NCBI RefSeq assembly: GCF_030444335.1
Contig: NZ_CP128595.1
Span: forward strand, 1,812,501-1,876,500
Direction of reading: 5' to 3'
Length of the DNA stretch: 64,000 nt
Origin: Polaribacter huanghezhanensis
GTDB taxonomy: Bacteria > Bacteroidota > Bacteroidia > Flavobacteriales > Flavobacteriaceae
A model generated the notes under the pieces. It did no database searches. It had not been told where the DNA came from and was given only the letters and a program-made list of their open reading frames with translations. Of this stretch, positions 59,535 through 64,000 are shown one piece after another. Both the position numbers and the translations under genes were made by a program. Every line of letters starts with the position of its first letter. Position 1 is the first letter of the stretch.

Positions 59535-60680
59535 CTAATACTTCACGTAATCAACAATTTCTAAACCATAACCAATCATACCAACACGTTTTTCTTGTGT
59601 TGTATTAGAAACTAAACGGATTTTATGAATGTTTAAATCGTGTAAGATTTGAGCGCCAATTCCAAAATCTTTGCTGTCCATTTTTATTTGTGGCGCTTTC
59701 ATTTCTCCTCTAGATTGCAATTCTTTTAAAATGGCTAAACGGTTTAATAAATTTTGAGATTCATTTTGCTGATTGATAAATAAAATTGCTCCTTTACCAG
59801 CATCGGTAATGGTTTTAAACATATCATCTAGCTTTTTATCAGCATTATTTGTGAGCGTTCCTAAAATATCGTTATTTACTAAAGTGGAGTTTACTCTTGT
59901 AATTACGGGTTCATTTTCTTTCCAAGAACCTTGTGTTAACGCCAAATGAACTTGTCCATTATTTGTTTGTTGATACGCTCTTAATCTAAAAATCCCAAAA
60001 CGAGTTTCAATATCAAAATCATCTTTCTTTTCAATTAAAGAATCGTGTTCCATTCTGTATGCCACTAAATCTTCAATAGAAACAATTTTTAAATCGAATT
60101 TTTTAGCAACTTTTAACAATTGTGGCAAACGCGCCATGGTTCCATCTTCATTCATTATTTCTACAATAACTCCTGCAGATTCAAAGCCAGCTAAACGTGC
60201 AAAATCAATGGCAGCTTCTGTGTGCCCGGTTCTACGTAAAACGCCGCCTTCTTTTGCTTTTAAAGGAAAAATGTGTCCTGGTCTTGCCAAGTCAAAAGGT
60301 TTTGTATTTGGATTGATGATAGATTTTACAGTTAAAGCTCTGTCTTTTGCAGAAATTCCGGTGGTAACACCATTTCCTTTTAAATCTACAGAAACGGTAA
60401 AAGCAGTTTCCATAGGGTCGGTATTGTTGTTTACCATCATTCCTAACTGCAATTCTTTGCTGCGTTGTTCTGTAATCGGAGCACAAATTAATCCACGACC
60501 ATGTGTTGCCATAAAATTAATCATCTCTGGAGTTACTTTTTCTGCGGCAGCAACAAAATCTCCTTCGTTTTCTCTGTCTTCGTCATCTACAACAATAATT
60601 ACTTTTCCGTTTCTAATATCTTCAATAGCTTCTGCAATTGAATTTAGTTGAATCTTGTTTGTCACTTTCGTTTGCTTCAT
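59535..60680 (-). CDS. ribB: 3,4-dihydroxy-2-butanone-4-phosphate synthase with degenerate GTP cyclohydrolase II-like half
   Basis: RibB turns ribulose 5-phosphate into the four-carbon unit used by RibH (encoded at 33650-34129). The N-terminal half (1-205) has IVVDDEDRENEGDF, MATHGRGLICAP, TDPMETAFTVSVD and RTGHTEAAIDFARLAG. The C-terminal half has the GTP cyclohydrolase II outline, but the zinc site (GSLRCDCG in active enzymes) reads GTLTNNADKKL, without cysteines, and the RQEGRGIGL loop reads NQQNESQNLL. That half cannot be an active cyclohydrolase. The start overlaps the upstream permease stop by one base. Confidence 0.94.
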   Translation of the reverse strand: MKQTKVTNKIQLNSIAEAIEDIRNGKVIIVVDDEDRENEGDFVAAAEKVTPEMINFMATHGRGLICAPITEQRSKELQLGMMVNNNTDPMETAFTVSVDLKGNGVTTGISAKDRALTVKSIINPNTKPFDLARPGHIFPLKAKEGGVLRRTGHTEAAIDFARLAGFESAGVIVEIMNEDGTMARLPQLLKVAKKFDLKIVSIEDLVAYRMEHDSLIEKKDDFDIETRFGIFRLRAYQQTNNGQVHLALTQGSWKENEPVITRVNSTLVNNDILGTLTNNADKKLDDMFKTITDAGKGAILFINQQNESQNLLNRLAILKELQSRGEMKAPQIKMDSKDFGIGAQILHDLNIHKIRLVSNTTQEKRVGMIGYGLEIVDYVKY

Positions 60681-62113
60681 TAGATGTTGTTGTCTTTTTT
60701 AGACGTTAATTTTTTAAAAAAAGCTGTAATTGGCTGCAAAAATACATCAATATTAAAGATTCCCATATCTTTTGTAGCTCTTCTTGTTAATAATATGGCA
60801 ATTGGTATCATTAATAGTGCAGAAATCCAAGAACCCAAAAATGTAGTTATGGAACTTTCTTCTGCTAGATTTCTTCCAAAAGTATTTGCAAAAAAGTACA
60901 ATACATAAATAGAGATTGCCAAAATCATTGGCAAACCAAAACCTCCTTTTCTAATGATAGAACCTAATGGTGCGCCAATAAAAAATAAAATTAAACAAGA
61001 CAAAGAAAAGGCAACTCTATTGTAATATTCTGTTTCGTACAAATTCAATAATTTTCTTTTAAATTTAAAAGAACTTTTTTTGTTTTTTATAATGTCTAAA
61101 GCAGTTTTGTTTTTTTCTATTGAAGAATTTATCAAACGTAATTGTGTGCTTTCATCAAAATTATTTAAAACTTCTGCTTTTAATTTATTTAAAATAGTAT
61201 CTTTTTTAGTTGGAATTAATTTTTGTCCATCAGCATTTAAATAAAAGTTTTTTGCTCTTCCTTTTATGTATCCTTTAAAATTCGTATTAAAATAGGGTAA
61301 TGTATCTTTTAATTGCGTTAAACTTAACATGTGGTAACTCTTTAAGTCTTCTTTATCAGATATATCAGTAGAAAAAGAAGAAAGATCTATAATGATAGAA
61401 TACTCTTTAAAACTTGCGGTAGAAGCCGGCATGTTTTTTTCCGTTTTTGGACTGATATATTCTTCAAAAAACTGACCGTCGTACAAGACTAATGTCATGT
61501 ATTTACTTCCTTCTTCATTGATTATTTTTCCCCTTTTGGCTGTAATAATTTTTTTATTCCATTTTTTTTCGGATAAATCATAAATCATTACGTTTTTTAA
61601 TAAGTTGTCATTTTCTCCATATTTTTCATCAAACTTAATGTGGTAATTTGGAATTTCGGTGTTAAATCCGCCAGGAATTAAAGCCAATGCAGGTTTTTGT
61701 TTTTTGATATTTACATACAAGTTTTTTTGTTTAAACATTGCATACGGATACACATTGTTTAAAAATAAAAAATTAACGAAACTTAAAACAATTGTTAAGA
61801 GTATTAAAGGTCTTATTAAGCGTTGTAAAGAGATTCCGGCTGATTTGGTTGCGGCAAATTCGTAATTTTCAGAAAAATTACCCAACGCCATAATTGAAGA
61901 AAGTAATACGCCAATTGGCAATGCTTGTGGCGTAACAATTAATGCGGTGTAAAAAAGAAATTTAAAAATAAAAATAAGATCGATTCCTTTACCAGCAATA
62001 TCTTCAAAAGCCAACCATAAAGTTTGCATTACCAAAACAAATAAGACAATTAAAAAAGTAGCCACAAATGGCTTTATAAAACTTTTTAATATGTATTTGT
62101 CTAGTAATTTCAT
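60680..62113 (-). CDS. LptF/LptG (YjgP/YjgQ)-family permease
   Basis: A 477-residue inner-membrane protein with three N-terminal helices (LLDKYILKSFIKPFVATFLIVLFVLVMQTLW, residues 1-110), a large periplasmic domain and three C-terminal helices (about 365-455, RVAFSLSCLILFFIGAPLGSIIRKGGFGLPM). This is the LptF/LptG topology of the lipopolysaccharide export ABC transporter. Which of the two it replaces cannot be decided here. It sits between lolA and ribB in one minus-strand operon beginning at ftsK. Confidence 0.92.
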   Translation of the reverse strand: MKLLDKYILKSFIKPFVATFLIVLFVLVMQTLWLAFEDIAGKGIDLIFIFKFLFYTALIVTPQALPIGVLLSSIMALGNFSENYEFAATKSAGISLQRLIRPLILLTIVLSFVNFLFLNNVYPYAMFKQKNLYVNIKKQKPALALIPGGFNTEIPNYHIKFDEKYGENDNLLKNVMIYDLSEKKWNKKIITAKRGKIINEEGSKYMTLVLYDGQFFEEYISPKTEKNMPASTASFKEYSIIIDLSSFSTDISDKEDLKSYHMLSLTQLKDTLPYFNTNFKGYIKGRAKNFYLNADGQKLIPTKKDTILNKLKAEVLNNFDESTQLRLINSSIEKNKTALDIIKNKKSSFKFKRKLLNLYETEYYNRVAFSLSCLILFFIGAPLGSIIRKGGFGLPMILAISIYVLYFFANTFGRNLAEESSITTFLGSWISALLMIPIAILLTRRATKDMGIFNIDVFLQPITAFFKKLTSKKDNNI

Positions 62114-62137
62114 AAAAAGTTTGTTATAAAAATAGTA

Positions 62138-62797
62138 TTAATCAATACTATAATTCTTTTTTAAATAGGCTTTTTTATTAAAAACAAAAGTGTCTTTTGG
62201 TAGTTTTTGATTGCTTTGTAACGAAGTGATTGTAAACGTAGTTTTAGAAGAGTTTGCTCCAGTCTGAACTAACTTGTAAATGTGTTTTGTTTTAAGCTCG
62301 ATTCCTAATTCTACTTTTACAATATCAGAATCGCTATCAATTGGCGTTAATTCTACAAACTGAATTTCTTTTCCGTTTACAGTTGCTGTTTTTCCTAATT
62401 TAAACGTGTAGCCATCTTGATAAAAGGTTAATAGTTTTGACGGATAAATAAATCCGTCTTCAGTATCAAAATCACCATCATTTATAGCAATTTCTTTTTC
62501 ATCATGATTAATTACATACAGTTTTTCACCATCAAAGATAAAGTTATTTCCTATGTAATTTAAATTGTATTTCTCTCCTTCTAGAATGATGTTTCCTTTC
62601 ATTGGTGGTTCATCACCTTCTTTAATTCCGGCAGCTTCATTGCTTAAACTCGAGGTAAATGCAATTTCCATATTTGTATATGAAGTCATGGTGCTAGAAA
62701 CTTCATCCAGGAGTTTTTTTGCCTCATTATCTTGTGCAAAATTGCTTGTTGAAATCCCTATAAAAAGAAATAAAAAATAGATGGTTATGTTTTTCAT
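62138..62797 (-). CDS. lolA: Outer-membrane lipoprotein carrier protein LolA
   Basis: LolA ferries lipoproteins through the periplasm. The 219-residue protein has a signal peptide (YFLFLFIGISTSNFA), then DNEAKKLLDEVSSTMTSYTNMEIAFTSSL, the opening helix and first strands of the LolA fold, and strand pairs such as KLYVINHDEKEIAIN and NYIGNNFIFDGEKL. It starts 10 bases after ftsK and is followed after 24 bases by the LptF/G-like permease, an envelope-biogenesis grouping. Confidence 0.9.
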   Translation of the reverse strand: MKNITIYFLFLFIGISTSNFAQDNEAKKLLDEVSSTMTSYTNMEIAFTSSLSNEAAGIKEGDEPPMKGNIILEGEKYNLNYIGNNFIFDGEKLYVINHDEKEIAINDGDFDTEDGFIYPSKLLTFYQDGYTFKLGKTATVNGKEIQFVELTPIDSDSDIVKVELGIELKTKHIYKLVQTGANSSKTTFTITSLQSNQKLPKDTFVFNKKAYLKKNYSID

Positions 62798-62807
62798 AAA
62801 TTGAATT

Positions 62808-64000
62808 CTAATTTTGTTCGTTTGCTAATAATTGATCTAAAGCAACTAAATCAGTTACTAAAACTTGTCTGGCTTTACTTCCTTCAAATCCGCCAACAAT
62901 TCCTGCAGCTTCTAATTGATCAATTAATCTACCTGCTCTATTGTATCCTAATTTTAATTTTCGTTGTAATAAAGAAGCAGAACCTTGTTGTGCGGTAACA
63001 ATTATTTCTGCGGCTTCTCTAAATAATTTATCTCTGTCTGCAATATCTATATCAAGAGATGTGCCAGCTTCTTCGCCAACATATTCGGGTAATAAATACG
63101 CTTCTGGATACGCTCTTTGCGAACCAATAAAGTCCGTGATTTTTTCAACTTCTGGCGTGTCTACAAAGGCACATTGAATTCTGTTTATTTCGTTTCCTGC
63201 GGTATATAATAAATCTCCACGACCAATTAATTGATCTGCTCCGCCAGCATCTAAAATAGTTCTAGAATCTATTTTTGAGGTAACTCTAAAGGCAATTCTT
63301 GCTGGAAAATTTGCTTTGATAATTCCTGTAATTACGTTAACAGACGGACGCTGAGTTGCTACAATTAAATGAATTCCGATGGCACGCGCTAATTGAGCCA
63401 AACGTGCAATAGGCGTTTCTACTTCTTTACCAGCAGTCATTATTAAATCTGCAAATTCATCAATAACCAAAACGATGTACGGCAAAAATTGATGTCCGTC
63501 ATTCGGATTTAATTTTCGCGCTTTAAACTTTACATTGTATTCTTTTATGTTACGAACCATTGCAGATTTAAGCAAATCATAACGATTGTCCATTTCTATA
63601 CACAAAGAATTTAGTGTGTTAATTACTTTGGTGGTGTCGGTAATAATTGCTTCTTCGCTGTCTGGTAATTTTGCTAAATAATGACGCTCAATTTTATTAA
63701 ACAACGTTAATTCTACTTTCTTCGGATCCACCAAAACAAACTTTACTTCTGCAGGATGTTTTTTGTACAATAACGATGTTAAAACAGCATTTAATCCAAC
63801 AGATTTCCCTTGCCCTGTTGCTCCAGCCATTAATAAATGTGGCATTTTTGCCAAATCGATGACAAAAGTTTCGTTAGAAATTGTTTTTCCTAAAGCAATG
63901 GGTAATTCCATTGGTGATTCTTGAAACTTCTTTGAAGAAATCACAGAATGCATCGAAACAATGGTTGCTTTTTTATTGGGAACTTCAATTCCGATGGTTC
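62808..64000 (-). CDS. ftsK: DNA translocase FtsK, C-terminal part (partial)
   Basis: The frame is open to the end of the window, so the N-terminal part (membrane domain and linker) lies outside. The visible 396 codons contain TIGIEVPNKKATIVS, the Walker A AGATGQGKSVGLN, VLVDPKKVELTLF, Walker B YIVLVIDEFADLIM and the C-terminal gamma domain (SLLQRKLKLGYNRAGRLIDQLEAAGIVGG) that reads KOPS sites. FtsK pumps chromosome ends to the septum and activates XerCD. It heads an operon with lolA, the permease and ribB. Confidence 0.96.
   Translation of the reverse strand, partial: TIGIEVPNKKATIVSMHSVISSKKFQESPMELPIALGKTISNETFVIDLAKMPHLLMAGATGQGKSVGLNAVLTSLLYKKHPAEVKFVLVDPKKVELTLFNKIERHYLAKLPDSEEAIITDTTKVINTLNSLCIEMDNRYDLLKSAMVRNIKEYNVKFKARKLNPNDGHQFLPYIVLVIDEFADLIMTAGKEVETPIARLAQLARAIGIHLIVATQRPSVNVITGIIKANFPARIAFRVTSKIDSRTILDAGGADQLIGRGDLLYTAGNEINRIQCAFVDTPEVEKITDFIGSQRAYPEAYLLPEYVGEEAGTSLDIDIADRDKLFREAAEIIVTAQQGSASLLQRKLKLGYNRAGRLIDQLEAAGIVGGFEGSKARQVLVTDLVALDQLLANEQN

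Noticed and set aside
60136..60651. 171-codon plus-strand ORF inside ribB
   Set aside because: Antisense shadow of the conserved DHBP synthase domain.
1..64000. tRNA, rRNA, riboswitch or prophage genes
   Set aside because: I looked for cloverleaf-like and conserved rRNA segments and for phage structural or integrase genes in the gaps and saw none that I could support.

Overview
The window is a 64-kb piece of a bacterial chromosome from the Bacteroidota, most likely a marine member of the Flavobacteriaceae (Polaribacter/Tenacibaculum-like; the genus is inference). Evidence seen directly: very AT-rich DNA, dense short-spaced genes, TAnnTTTG -7 promoter boxes, a type IX secretion (T9SS) gene end (porQ), a T9SS sorting tail on a subtilisin, GldI, and a SusC-style receptor with an N-terminal carboxypeptidase-like domain. 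No rRNA, tRNA, CRISPR array, prophage or complete insertion sequence was found.

Layout. 1-6.2 kb: porQ end, cmk, queE, a lipoprotein/unknown/cupin trio, a YwaF/TMEM164-like membrane protein, folD and ffh. 6.2-9.4 kb: a decayed DUF1572 gene start, msrB, an M48 lipoprotein peptidase, a UMF1-type transporter. 9.5-16.4 kb: a barrel-like protein with a small ACP-like partner, then a minus-strand block purB - lipoprotein - terC - small His/Cys protein without an ATG - TonB receptor. 16.4-22 kb: a helical-repeat protein, a YwqK-like protein, mnmA, a T9SS-exported subtilase, a nitronate-monooxygenase-like enzyme and ywbE. 22-24.9 kb: the one clearly accessory locus. 25-34.9 kb: lytic transglycosylase, hydrolase, mtaB, GNAT, a monooxygenase, then the operon small protein - mutL - rhomboid - rhomboid - EEP phosphatase, and TPR protein - ribH. 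35-41.3 kb: recF, a DUF721/DciA-like gene, ndk, a DHH phosphoesterase, three prolyl-isomerase lipoproteins (including GldI and a cyclophilin-FKBP fusion) and a PAP2 phosphatase. 41.3-51.8 kb: LTA-synthase-like sulfatase, APC permease, meaB, an ECF sigma/anti-sigma/DUF4097-like operon, cysS, yidD and lgt. 51.9-59.4 kb: tandem M1 peptidases, a DUF6702 protein, two carboxypeptidase-regulatory-domain paralogs (one split by an in-frame stop) and pepE. 59.5-64 kb: ftsK (partial), lolA, lptF/G-like permease and ribB with a degenerate GTP-cyclohydrolase-like half.

The most interesting region is 22.19-24.85 kb. A two-gene translationally coupled module (MazG-like pyrophosphohydrolase; 730-residue GIY-YIG nuclease + Schlafen-group-3/DUF2075 helicase + LexA/S24 self-cleaving-type domain) lies between two small same-strand remnants. 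These read like the first 15 codons and the last ~26 codons of an MmeI/type IIG-like restriction-methylase gene. The simplest reading is that a nucleotide-hydrolase/nuclease-helicase defence-like module has replaced the inside of a restriction-modification gene, next to REP-like repeats and between housekeeping genes.

Intergenic DNA also carries a family of REP-like palindromes (TGTCAT...ATGACA ends) at seven places and several 7- or 8-base degenerate tandem repeats placed just after stop codons or before start codons.
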